From NCBI GenBank assembly GCA_036401375.1, contig DASWVB010000021.1, forward strand, positions 1 to 21,389: DNA of 21,389 nt, read 5' to 3'. This stretch comes from DASWUZ01 sp036401375 (GTDB taxonomy: Bacteria; Acidobacteriota; Terriglobia; Terriglobales; Acidobacteriaceae). Below the pieces are notes generated by a model. It had not been told where the DNA came from and ran no database searches. It saw nothing but the letters and a program-made list of their open reading frames with translations. Below are positions 1 to 7,492 of the stretch, one piece after another; positions within the stretch are counted from its first letter, which is position 1; each line of letters opens with the position of its first letter. Position numbers and translations under genes: made by a program.

Positions 1-2
1 AG

Positions 3-1316
3 CCTCCCGCAGCGAGCACCTTCCAGGGCAGCTCGGTAGACGAGAAGGCCACAGACGCCGTGCTGCCCTTGTCCCTCGACGACGCGATCCAGCGCGGGCT
101 GCGCCATAATCTCGGGGTAATACTCTCAAGCGCCGGCACCCGTACCGCTGCCGGACAGAGGTTGCAGGAGCTGCAGGGCCTGCTTCCCGCGGTGAATGGA
201 TCTGCTCGCGAGGCTGTGCAGCAGACCGACTTGCAGGCGCAGGGGCTGCGTATCCCAGGCTTTCCGGCCATCATCGGGCCCTACGGCTACACGGACGTGC
301 GCGGGTCGCTGAGCTGGTCCCTCGTCAACATCTCCTCATTGCAAAACTACCTAGCGTCGCGCCACTACTTTCAGGCTGCGCAGCTCTCCCTGACCGATGC
401 TCGCGACATGGTGGTGCTGTCGGTCGGCAACGCCTACCTCAGTTGCATTGCCGAGGCGGCGCGCATCGAGGCGGTCCAGGCGCAGCTGGCTACAGCCAGG
501 GTTTCGCTCGATCAGGCGGTGGCCAATCATCAGGCCGGTACCGCTCCCCTGCTCGACGAACTGCGGGCCCGGGTCGACTACCAGACCCAGCAGCAGTCGC
601 TCATCTCGACTCAAAACCAATTTGAGAAGGACAAGATCGCACTGGCTCGGACCATCGGCCTGCCGCTGGATCAGAGGTTCACCTTGAGCGACCAGGCGCC
701 CTATGCAGCTCTGGACGCCATCGATCCGGACACCGCGGTGAAGCAGGCAATCGACACCCGCAGCGATCTGCGCTCCATGCAGCAGCAGGTCGAGGGTGCT
801 GAAAGGGCCAGGTCGGCGGCCGGGGCGGAGCGACTGCCGACGGTCTCCTTCAACGGCGACTACGGCGATATAGGCACCACCCTTGCACACTCGCATGGAA
901 CCGGGGATGCGGTCGGCGAGCTGGACGTACCACTCTTTGAGGAGGCGAGGCTCCGTGCCGACGCTCGGCGTGCGGAGGCGCAGCTGGACCAGCGACGCGC
1001 CCAGCTGAGCGATCTTCAGGGGCAGATCGGCGCCGACGTTCGCGACAGCCTGCTCGATATTCATGCAGCCCAGCAGCAGGTAGAGGTGGCACGCAGCAAC
1101 GTGCAACTTGCGAACGAGGCGCTTAGCGAGGCGCAACAGCGCTACGCGGCCGGAGTTTCAGATAACCTTGCGGTAACGCAGGCACAGCAATCCGTCGCGC
1201 AGGCCAACGATCAATACGTAAACAGCCTCTATCAGCACAATGTGGCAAAGCTGGCCCTGGCCCGGGCGCTGGGCGTCGCCGAGAAGAGTTACAAGACTTA
1301 CGTCGGAGGTAGGTAA
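3..1316 (+). CDS. TolC-family outer-membrane efflux protein (5' end missing)
   Basis: Outer-membrane channel component of a tripartite efflux pump or type I secretion system (OEP family, PF02321). The frame is open to the left edge, so the signal peptide and true start are outside; the GTG at 60 is only the first start codon in view. The protein begins with the family's helix motif (LSLDDAIQRGLRHN), followed by two OEP repeats: one ends near LARTIGLPLD, the second includes SDLRSMQQQVEGAE and a C-terminal helix with RYAAGVSDNLAVTQAQQ and ALARALGV. Long Gln/Ala-rich amphipathic helices fit the periplasmic tunnel. The stop TAA is 2 nt before the GTG of the fusion-protein gene, and GGAGGT inside its last codons serves as that gene's ribosome binding site, so the two are translationally coupled. 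Substrate unknown; family assignment is firm. Confidence 0.9.
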   Translation, partial: PPAASTFQGSSVDEKATDAVLPLSLDDAIQRGLRHNLGVILSSAGTRTAAGQRLQELQGLLPAVNGSAREAVQQTDLQAQGLRIPGFPAIIGPYGYTDVRGSLSWSLVNISSLQNYLASRHYFQAAQLSLTDARDMVVLSVGNAYLSCIAEAARIEAVQAQLATARVSLDQAVANHQAGTAPLLDELRARVDYQTQQQSLISTQNQFEKDKIALARTIGLPLDQRFTLSDQAPYAALDAIDPDTAVKQAIDTRSDLRSMQQQVEGAERARSAAGAERLPTVSFNGDYGDIGTTLAHSHGTGDAVGELDVPLFEEARLRADARRAEAQLDQRRAQLSDLQGQIGADVRDSLLDIHAAQQQVEVARSNVQLANEALSEAQQRYAAGVSDNLAVTQAQQSVAQANDQYVNSLYQHNVAKLALARALGVAEKSYKTYVGGR

Positions 1317-1318
1317 CC

Positions 1319-2602
1319 GTGGCGGAACAGACGGCAGAACAGGAAGTGAACAACCAGGACCAGGAGCGAGCGCCCGATCCGGAGACTCCCGGCGGCGCGG
1401 GACACGAAGAGCACGAGCCCATGGAACCACCAGCGCAAAGGTCCCGCCGCCGCTTCCTGATCATCGGCGTGGTCGCCATCCTCATCGTTGGAGCGGTGCT
1501 CTACTGGTGGCACTCCACCTACTATGAAGACACGGATGACGCGCAGGTCAGCGGCCACCTGGTGCAGGTCAGTTCGCGGATCATCGGCCCCGTGATCAAG
1601 GTAAACGTGGAAGAGAATTCCCTGGTAAGCGCCGGCGCTGTAGTCGCCGAGCTCGATCCTAAAGACTTCGAGGTCACGGTGCAGCAGGACGAGGCGGCTC
1701 TGGCCAGCGCGCAGGCGAACCTGGAGTCCTTGAAGACCGGCGTGCCGATTACCAACGTCAACACGGGCAGCAATCTGTCGTCCGCCTCCTCGGACGTGGT
1801 AGGAGCCCAGGCGCAGGTAGGACAGTCGCAGCGCCAGCTCGAAGCAGCGCAGGCGCGCCTCAACGAGGCTCAGGCCAACAACATCAAAGCCCAGGCCGAC
1901 CTGGCGCGCTACACTCCTCTGGTTCAGAGGGACGTGATCTCGAAGCAGCAGTTCGACGCCGCAGTCGCTACGGCTGAGTCCGCGAAGGCCAGCGTCGCCG
2001 AGGCCCAGGCAAATATCATCGCCGCTCAGGACGCCATTCGCGTGGCGCGCGCTAAGGTGGGCTCGGCGCAGGCGCAGTATCGCGGCGCGCAGACCGGCCC
2101 GCAGCAGGTCAAGGCCCAGCAGGCCAAGGTGCAGCAGGCCGCAGCCCAGGTGCAGCAGGCGCAGGCAGCCCTCGACCAGGCCAGGCTCAACCTCAGCTAC
2201 ACGAAGATTACCGCTCCCGTAGCCGGAATCGTGACCCGCAAGAGCCTTGAGATGGGGCAAAACGTGAGCGTCGGACAGAACCTGATGACCCTCGTCTCGC
2301 TCGACGACATCTGGATCACGGCGAATTTCAAAGAAACCCAGCTACGCCTCATGAAGACCGGTCAGCCGGTCGAGATCAAGGTGGACGCATACGGGCGTAC
2401 CTACGACGGGAAGATCACCCAGATCGGTGGAGCGACCGGCTCCGTGCTCAGCCTGTTCCCGCCGGAGAACGCAACCGGCAACTACGTGAAGGTGGTGCAG
2501 CGGGTGCCGGTTAGAATTGACCTTGCCGATCCGAATGAGAACTCGGACCACCTGCTGCGGCCGGGCCTGTCGGTCGAACCTAAGGTGCGCGTGAAGAACT
2601 AG
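1319..2602 (+). CDS. HlyD/EmrA-type membrane-fusion (periplasmic adaptor) protein
   Basis: Adaptor linking an inner-membrane pump to the TolC-like channel encoded just upstream. 427 residues. An acidic, disordered N-terminus (1-40) is followed by RSRRR and one transmembrane helix (about 46-64). Next come the biotinyl-lipoyl half motif (DDAQVSGHLVQVSSRIIGPV), a long Gln/Ala-rich coiled-coil hairpin (about 115-285), the second lipoyl half (LSYTKITAPVAGIVTRKS) and a beta-barrel domain containing the typical IWITANFKETQL. This layout is that of EmrA/VceA-like adaptors that work with MFS (DHA2) pumps. GTG start chosen because GGAGGT at 1305-1310 lies 8 nt upstream. No permease follows, so the partner is probably upstream of the window or elsewhere. 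EmrA-like rather than RND-adaptor is my inference from the N-terminal membrane helix and the motifs. Confidence 0.92.
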   Translation: MAEQTAEQEVNNQDQERAPDPETPGGAGHEEHEPMEPPAQRSRRRFLIIGVVAILIVGAVLYWWHSTYYEDTDDAQVSGHLVQVSSRIIGPVIKVNVEENSLVSAGAVVAELDPKDFEVTVQQDEAALASAQANLESLKTGVPITNVNTGSNLSSASSDVVGAQAQVGQSQRQLEAAQARLNEAQANNIKAQADLARYTPLVQRDVISKQQFDAAVATAESAKASVAEAQANIIAAQDAIRVARAKVGSAQAQYRGAQTGPQQVKAQQAKVQQAAAQVQQAQAALDQARLNLSYTKITAPVAGIVTRKSLEMGQNVSVGQNLMTLVSLDDIWITANFKETQLRLMKTGQPVEIKVDAYGRTYDGKITQIGGATGSVLSLFPPENATGNYVKVVQRVPVRIDLADPNENSDHLLRPGLSVEPKVRVKN

Positions 2603-2688
2603 AGGGCCCGGGCAGCGGAGCCGAGCCGGAAGTTTTGCCTCTACTCCCGTCGATCTGCATCAAAGGGAGCGGAGGGACGTCACTGCTT

Positions 2689-3321
2689 ATGAGCACTCTT
2701 ACTACCAAGAATTCCTCGCCAAAGGGTACGCTTTCGAAGCCCGAAGCTCCTAAAGGGATGGACCTGATTACGCCGAACTGGCGTCAGCACGCCAACGAAA
2801 TTCAGAAGTTCGGCACCGTCATCCGCGATCTGCCAATCGGGTTGAGCGACGAAGTCCGCATCAAGGTTACAGAACGGCTCAACGTTCTGCTGGCCGACAC
2901 AGCCTCGCTGCGCGATCTATATAAGAAGTCGCACTGGCAGGTAGGCGGTCCGACGTTCTACCAGCTCCACCTTCTCTTTGACAAGCACTACGAGGAGCAG
3001 GCCAACCTGGTCGACATGATCGCCGAACGCATCCAGATCCTTGGCGGAGTGAGCGTAGCCATGGCTCACGACATTGCCGAGTTGACCCGGCTGGAGCGTC
3101 CGCCCAGGGGCCGCGAAGAGGTGCCGGTACAGATCTCCCGGCTGCTTGAGGCTCACCGCCTGATCATAGAAGACGCCCGCAAGGTCGCGAAAGAAGCCTC
3201 TGATCTGGGCGACGAAGGCACCAACGACCTGCTCATCAGCGACGTAGTTCGCACCAACGAGTTTCAGGTGTGGTTCGTGAGTGAGCATCTGGTCGAGATG
3301 CCGCTCGTCTTCGCGAAGTAG
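2689..3321 (+). CDS. dps: Dps-type ferritin (DNA-protecting mini-ferritin)
   Basis: Oxidises and stores Fe(II) with peroxide and, in many bacteria, protects DNA in stationary phase; cytoplasmic dodecamer. The intersubunit ferroxidase ligands are all present: His82 (KKSHWQV), His94 and Asp98 (LHLLFD), Asp109 and Glu113 (DMIAERI). Their spacing (12, 4, 11, 4) equals that of E. coli Dps His51/His63/Asp67/Asp78/Glu82. Length is 210 residues, longer than the usual 160-180 because of a Ser/Thr/Lys/Pro-rich N-terminal tail of about 30 residues, of a kind that can bind DNA. The ATG at 2689 is preferred over an in-frame TTG at 2635 because a purine-rich GGGAGCGGAGGG (2665-2676) precedes it. The gene lies 86 nt after the efflux adaptor and is probably a separate unit. 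Function is well supported; a DNA-binding role for the tail is inference. Confidence 0.93.
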   Translation: MSTLTTKNSSPKGTLSKPEAPKGMDLITPNWRQHANEIQKFGTVIRDLPIGLSDEVRIKVTERLNVLLADTASLRDLYKKSHWQVGGPTFYQLHLLFDKHYEEQANLVDMIAERIQILGGVSVAMAHDIAELTRLERPPRGREEVPVQISRLLEAHRLIIEDARKVAKEASDLGDEGTNDLLISDVVRTNEFQVWFVSEHLVEMPLVFAK

Positions 3322-3511
3322 TCTCCCTCAAACTGGATCTCACGGGCGGAGGATGGTCTCCCGGCCTGGCGCCCTCAGGCACCTGGAACTGTCGGGTACG
3401 TCTACCGCCGCAGCCTAGATCCGTGGGCAGTACCGCGCTTTCTATGACACACTGATCGCAGATGGGTCGTTTCGGCTTTGGTGACATCAAAGGTGGGACG
3501 ACTCTGAACCC

Positions 3512-3531
3512 ACGACTCACCCGGTAGTCGT
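3512..3531. repeat. Small inverted repeat upstream of the DedA-rhodanese gene
   Basis: ACGACT (3512-3517) and AGTCGT (3526-3531) form a perfect 6-bp stem with an 8-nt loop, ending 16 nt before the ATG at 3548. It lies in the 226-nt gap between dps and the dedA-like gene, which otherwise shows no gene. It could be an operator half-site pair or an RNA hairpin near the ribosome binding site; the stem is short and could be chance. Confidence 0.3.
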
Positions 3532-3547
3532 CAGATTGGCAGGCCCT

Positions 3548-4543
3548 ATGCCGCTGGCCCTCGATTTCTTCGTGCACTACGGATACCTGATCCTGTTTGT
3601 CTGGGTCTTGATGGAGCAGCTCGGGATTCCGATTCCCAGCATGCCGCTGCTTCTCACAGCAGGCACCCTGACGGCGACTCACAAGCTGAGTCTGCCGCTG
3701 GTGCTCTGTTCCGTAGTGCTTGGCAGTCTGGTCAGCGATACGATCTGGTACCTGATGGGTAAGCGCTATGGTGGAGCGGTTGTCCGCCTGCTCTGCCGCC
3801 TCTCGATGGAGAGTTCGACGTGCGTGCGGCGCACCGAGGACTACTTCACGAAGCATGGTGCAGCAGCCCTGCTACTGGCCAAGTTTGTACCTGGGCTGGG
3901 AACGGTCGCTGCTCCCATCGCCGGTCAGACGGGGATGGCATACTCCCTCTTCGCCACCTATGACATCGGCGGCATCCTGCTGTGGAGCCTGAGCGTTACC
4001 CTGGCGGGCCGCTTCTTCGGCGACTTTCTTAAAGTGCACCCCGAGGCGCTCGCATGGGTCGGCCACTTTGCCGTACTGCTCTTCGTGGTCGCCATCATCG
4101 CCTTCCTGGCCGTACGAATAGGCAAGCAGCGGCGCTTCCTCAGTAAGGTACGCAGCTCTCGCCTCGAGCCCGAGGAGTTGAAGAAGATGATCGACAGCGG
4201 CCAGCCCGTCTACATCGTCGACCTGCGCCATCCGCTCGACTACCTGCCTGACCCGCGGGTGCTTCCTGGGGCTGTGCGCCTCACTCCAGACAAATTAGTC
4301 GAGCGCAAGGACGAGATCCCACTCGACCGGGACATCGTGCTCTACTGCACCTGTCCGAGCGAGGCAAGCAGCGGCAAGATGGCGATTACCCTGCGCAAGC
4401 TTGGCATATATCGTGTTCGTCCGCTGCATGGTGGCTTTGAGGGATGGAGAGACAAGGGTTATCCTCTGGTAGATTTTGAGGAGTCGCCCGCCTCGACGGT
4501 TACGGATGGTGAACCAGCCGGCCTTCCGCTCGCGACACACTGA
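3548..4543 (+). CDS. DedA-family membrane protein fused to a C-terminal rhodanese domain
   Basis: 331 residues. Residues 1 to about 195 are a DedA/VTT domain (PF09335): EQLGIPIPSMPLLLTAG re-entrant segment, then KFVPGLGTVAAPIAG, the counterpart of the family's FxRFxPxxR..AG motif, then several hydrophobic helices. DedA proteins are inner-membrane proteins implicated in undecaprenyl-phosphate/phospholipid flipping and membrane homeostasis. Residues about 205-310 form a cytoplasmic rhodanese domain (PF00581) with IVDLRHPLDYL and an active-site loop YCTCPSEASS (Cys267 and Cys269), ending in LHGGFEGW. The fusion is a known architecture; the loop resembles the CxCPNEAS form seen in such fusions. 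The start codon is uncertain: ATG at 3548 preferred to TTG at 3536 (4 codons longer). No obvious Shine-Dalgarno sequence. How the two domains cooperate is not known. Confidence 0.9.
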   Translation: MPLALDFFVHYGYLILFVWVLMEQLGIPIPSMPLLLTAGTLTATHKLSLPLVLCSVVLGSLVSDTIWYLMGKRYGGAVVRLLCRLSMESSTCVRRTEDYFTKHGAAALLLAKFVPGLGTVAAPIAGQTGMAYSLFATYDIGGILLWSLSVTLAGRFFGDFLKVHPEALAWVGHFAVLLFVVAIIAFLAVRIGKQRRFLSKVRSSRLEPEELKKMIDSGQPVYIVDLRHPLDYLPDPRVLPGAVRLTPDKLVERKDEIPLDRDIVLYCTCPSEASSGKMAITLRKLGIYRVRPLHGGFEGWRDKGYPLVDFEESPASTVTDGEPAGLPLATH

Positions 4544-4597
4544 GATAGCTCCACTCATTTCGTTATAGTCTCAGTCAAGGCAGAGGGGTTTTAGCAG

Positions 4598-4840
4598 ATG
4601 GCTTGGACTGAGACGTATCAATGCGATGTCTGCAACAAGGGCAAGGGAGAGGACGAACAGGATTGGTGGCTGGCCTGGACTGAGGCGATGCTGCCGGCGC
4701 CGGAGGGCACGAATCAGCCCGTTCTCAAACTGACGCCCTGGAGCCATTTCCTCTCGCATAGCACCGGCGTGAAGCACTTGTGCGGAGCCCGCTGCGCACA
4801 GACCCAGATGGATCGCTGGATGTCAAAAACCATCGAATGA
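4598..4840 (+). CDS. Small CxxC/CxxxC putative zinc-binding protein
   Basis: 80-residue cytoplasmic protein of unknown function. It has a CDVC pair at Cys9/Cys12 and a C-terminal HLCGARC with His60, Cys62 and Cys66, a pattern that suits one structural zinc in a ribbon-like fold. The middle is rich in Trp and acidic residues (DEQDWWLAWTEA). AGAGGGG at 4582-4588 lies 9 nt before the ATG, a good ribosome binding site, and the gene sits in its own space between dedA-rhodanese (54 nt upstream) and ubiD (121 nt downstream). A GC-rich hairpin follows the stop. It resembles small conserved acidobacterial proteins I have seen annotated as hypothetical; a regulatory or chaperone role would be guesswork. 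Confidence 0.78.
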   Translation: MAWTETYQCDVCNKGKGEDEQDWWLAWTEAMLPAPEGTNQPVLKLTPWSHFLSHSTGVKHLCGARCAQTQMDRWMSKTIE

Positions 4841-4842
4841 CC

Positions 4843-4859
4843 CGCAGCGGCGGGCTGCG
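4843..4859 (+). terminator. Possible terminator hairpin after the small zinc-protein gene
   Basis: CGCAGC (4843-4848) pairs with GCTGCG (4854-4859) around a 5-nt loop directly after the stop codon, followed by the pyrimidine-rich CGTCTTCTATTTG. The stem is short and the T-tract interrupted, so termination may be partial. Confidence 0.4.
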
Positions 4860-4869
4860 CGTCTTCTAT

Positions 4870-4899
4870 TTGACTGAGCCTCCCCACCACATGCATTAA
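4870..4899 (+). promoter_or_regulatory. Possible promoter for the ubiD-like gene
   Basis: TTGACT at 4870-4875 matches the sigma-70 -35 consensus in five of six positions. A weak -10 (CATTAA, 4894-4899) follows at 18 bp. It lies in the only gap (4841-4961) before the decarboxylase gene. The weak -10 makes this a low-confidence call. Confidence 0.25.
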
Positions 4900-4961
4900 G
4901 CGCTCCGTCCCGCTAAGATGAGAGCCTGGCAGCGCTCTTTGAGCGACGCACGGGAGCAGCA

Positions 4962-6581
4962 GTGGCTTACGACGATCTCAGGCAGTGGGTACGCGCGCTT
5001 GACAAGGCCGGCGAGCTGAAGCGCATCTCTCGCGAGGTCGATCCCATCCTCGAGATTGCAGAGATCACAGACCGCGCCTCCAAGCTCCGATCCGCAGACA
5101 AGACAGGCCGGATTGAGGCGGGCGGACCGGCACTCCTCTTCGAAAACATTAAAGGCTATCCGGGCGCCTCAGTGCTGATGAACCAGTTCGGCAGCGAGCG
5201 CCGTATGAAGATCGCACTCGAAGTCGACTCGCTCGACGAGGTTGCGGCTCGCATCCGTGTCTTGCTGGAGATGAAATCGCCCGAGGGGCTCCTTGGCAAG
5301 TTGAAGATGCTCCCGATGCTGGCGGACATCGGCAAGTTCTTCCCGAAGACAATTGCAGCAAAGGACGCGCCCTGCAAGGAAGTGATCCTGCGCGAGAAGT
5401 TCAACGTGCTCGACTTTCCGGTGCTGCAGTGCTGGCCGATGGATGCAGGCCGCTTTATCACCCTTCCATGCGTCGTAACGCGAGACCCGCGCACCGGCAA
5501 GCGCAACGTCGGCATGTACCGCATGCAGGTCTACGACGGGCAGACGACTGGCATGCACTGGCAGCGGCAGAAGGTGGCGGCCGAGCACCTCCGCCATCGC
5601 ATGCGGCAAGCCTCGACGGCATCAGCCAGTGGAGACGCGGCAGCCGCACGCGTCCGGCGGATGGCTGAGACTGCCGGTGGAACTGCCAGTCTGCAAGCGC
5701 CGGCAGGCGTGCCGCCGCAGGTGGCTCATGCAGCGGTTAAGGGCGACCGCCTTGAGGTCGCAGTCGCCATCGGGACCGACCCGGCGACGACCTTCTCTGC
5801 CATAGTGCCGGCTCCGCCCGAGGTCGAGGAGTACATCATCTCTGGCTTCCTGCGCCAGGCTCCCCTCGAGCTGGTCAAGTGTGAGACTGTGGACCTGGAA
5901 GTGCCGGCTCACGCCGAGATCATCCTCGAAGGGTACGTCGAGTTGGAGGAACTTCGCACCGAGGGTCCCTTTGGAGACCACACCGGCTTCTACACAATGG
6001 AGGACGAGTACCCCGTCTTTCACATCACCTGCATCACGCATCGCAAGAGGCCGATCTACGCAGCCACCATCGTCGGCAAGCCACCCATGGAGGACGCCTG
6101 GATGGGCAAGGCCGTCGAGCGCATCTTCCTGCCGCTGATGCGCATGACCCTGCCTGAGATCGTGGACATCAACCTGCCGGTCGAGGGCGTATTCCATAAC
6201 TTGATGATCCTGTCGATCCGCAAGAGCTATGCCGGGCACGCGCGCAAGGTCATGAATGGCATCTGGGCGCTCGGCCAGGCAATGTTCACCAAGTGTGTGA
6301 TCGTGGTTGATGAGGATTGCGACGTGCAGGACCTGGCCGAAGTGACGCTGCGGGTCGCCAACAATATCGATCCCGAGCGGGATATTCAGTTCACTCTCGG
6401 GCCGGTGGACTCACTCGATCACGCGTCACGCCTGCCGAACTTCGGCAGCAAGATGGGCATCGACGCAACCCGCAAGTGGGCCGCCGAGGGCTTTACCCGC
6501 GAATGGCCGCCGATGATCGAGATGGATTCCGCAACCAAGGCGCGAGTAGATGCAATCTGGAAGTCCCTCGGCATCGAATGA
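4962..6581 (+). CDS. UbiD-family prenylated-FMN-dependent decarboxylase
   Basis: Reversible decarboxylase of aromatic or alpha,beta-unsaturated acids that uses prenyl-FMN made by a UbiX partner (none in this window). 539 residues. N-terminal DLRQWVRALDKAGELKRI, then GGPALLFENIKGYPGASVLMN, the cofactor-site stretch GMHWQRQK, the catalytic EGPFGDHTGFY motif (from Glu334), and the C-terminal YAGHARKVMNGIWALGQ and LPNFGSKMGIDATRKW. Compared with E. coli UbiD (about 497 residues) there is an extra Ala-rich stretch at about 212-260, just before the VAVAIGTDP strand. GTG start with GGGAG 5 nt upstream (4952-4956). The stop overlaps the first ATG of the next gene (ATGA). Could be the ubiquinone/menaquinone-pathway enzyme or a decarboxylase of other substrates; the family is certain, the substrate is not. 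Confidence 0.92.
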   Translation: MAYDDLRQWVRALDKAGELKRISREVDPILEIAEITDRASKLRSADKTGRIEAGGPALLFENIKGYPGASVLMNQFGSERRMKIALEVDSLDEVAARIRVLLEMKSPEGLLGKLKMLPMLADIGKFFPKTIAAKDAPCKEVILREKFNVLDFPVLQCWPMDAGRFITLPCVVTRDPRTGKRNVGMYRMQVYDGQTTGMHWQRQKVAAEHLRHRMRQASTASASGDAAAARVRRMAETAGGTASLQAPAGVPPQVAHAAVKGDRLEVAVAIGTDPATTFSAIVPAPPEVEEYIISGFLRQAPLELVKCETVDLEVPAHAEIILEGYVELEELRTEGPFGDHTGFYTMEDEYPVFHITCITHRKRPIYAATIVGKPPMEDAWMGKAVERIFLPLMRMTLPEIVDINLPVEGVFHNLMILSIRKSYAGHARKVMNGIWALGQAMFTKCVIVVDEDCDVQDLAEVTLRVANNIDPERDIQFTLGPVDSLDHASRLPNFGSKMGIDATRKWAAEGFTREWPPMIEMDSATKARVDAIWKSLGIE

Positions 6582-7492
6582 AGTTCGCGCTTTTGATCTC
6601 CCAAAAAAACCGGGTGCCCCATGTCTCGCTTCTGAGACATGGGATCCTGCGAGCGACCCGGGCGAGTATGGCAGCAATGTGTTTGCTCGTGACCGCCAAC
6701 ACCAGAGCGCAGGTACTCGACGGCTTCACCTGGGTCGACCTCAAGACTGACACGGCAACTGTCGCGTCGGTCACGAAGGCGCTCGAGACAGAGAAGTACA
6801 CGGCGCTGCGGGAGATCGGCCTCGCCGGCGACCAGGCGCTGGTAATCACCGCAACCCGCAGCGACCCCATCGCTCAGCCGCAGGGTGACCGCTTCACCGT
6901 CTACAGCATTGCGCTGAAGGAAGCCAAGGTAGAGCCGCTGCTCGACGGCACGCAGCTGCGCATCGTCGATTGGCAGAGGTTCTACGACTACGACTCGCCT
7001 GAGCTCCTCGCCACATACGACGACTGCAGCAGCTGCCAGCAGACGACCTTCCTGACCGCCTTTTATATCGACCGGATGACGAAGCGGTGGCGTGCCCGCT
7101 GGCCGCGCAATGTCTCTGGTGCACCCTTGACGACGCCGGCCACAACGGGCGACTCCGTCTACGCCCTCTTCATGAACGTCGATCAGCGCGTCGTGCTGGA
7201 CACCTGGATGAGCTTTCCGCAGCAGAGGCGCTCGCGGCGCGGAGGCGAATACCTCTTCGAGTACCGGGTGGACCCTGTCAGTGATCAGGGTACCTCGCGC
7301 CCACTCTCGGGCCGGGATGCCGCTGCTGCAAAGCAGCGCCTGTGCCGCGGCGAGGAAGTTGTCTTCGGCATCGCCGGGGGGCAGAGCAGCCCGGCCTGCC
7401 ACGGAACTCGGTCCGCGGCGCATACCGCCGCGGGTAGAGCAAAGGCGCCGGTCAGTTCGGCACCTGCTACTCCGCCGACCGGACCTCGATAG
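6578..7492 (+). CDS. Exported protein of unknown function
   Basis: Up to 304 residues. I recognise no domain. The first 45 residues contain basic residues (RHGILRATRAS), a short hydrophobic run (MAAMCLLVTA) and a likely signal-peptidase site after NTRA, before QVLDGF. The mature part is a soluble mixed alpha/beta-looking protein with a CSSC pair (DDCSSCQQTT), conserved-looking aromatic stretches (DWQRFYDYDSPELLATY) and a low-complexity Ala/Pro/Ser tail. The first ATG overlaps the ubiD stop (ATGA), suggesting coupling. However, the 5' end contains a palindrome (6618-6643) like a dispersed repeat, so the real start may be GTG 6614 or ATG 6668. The 3' end overlaps the convergent neighbour by 26 bp. 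Gene likely real; start uncertain. Confidence 0.7.
   Translation: MKFALLISQKNRVPHVSLLRHGILRATRASMAAMCLLVTANTRAQVLDGFTWVDLKTDTATVASVTKALETEKYTALREIGLAGDQALVITATRSDPIAQPQGDRFTVYSIALKEAKVEPLLDGTQLRIVDWQRFYDYDSPELLATYDDCSSCQQTTFLTAFYIDRMTKRWRARWPRNVSGAPLTTPATTGDSVYALFMNVDQRVVLDTWMSFPQQRRSRRGGEYLFEYRVDPVSDQGTSRPLSGRDAAAAKQRLCRGEEVVFGIAGGQSSPACHGTRSAAHTAAGRAKAPVSSAPATPPTGPR
6618..6643. repeat. Perfect 10-bp palindrome, REP-like element
   Basis: CCCATGTCTC (6618-6627) and GAGACATGGG (6634-6643) are exact inverted copies separated by GCTTCT, inside a context CCGGGTGCCCC...GGGATCC. From memory, GTGCCCCAT-containing palindromes of this type recur in Terriglobia genomes, often between genes. Here it is read through in the frame of the exported protein (VPHVSLLRHG). 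The dispersed-repeat identity needs a genome search. Confidence 0.65.

Noticed and set aside
2080..2200. Repetitive CAGCAGGCCCAG-type sequence in the adaptor gene.
   Set aside because: Explained by Gln/Ala codons of the coiled-coil hairpin, not an independent tandem repeat.
1298..2260. Long minus-strand open frame.
   Set aside because: It is the antisense of the Gln/Ala-rich adaptor gene; its Leu/Arg-rich product has no domain and results from biased codon use.
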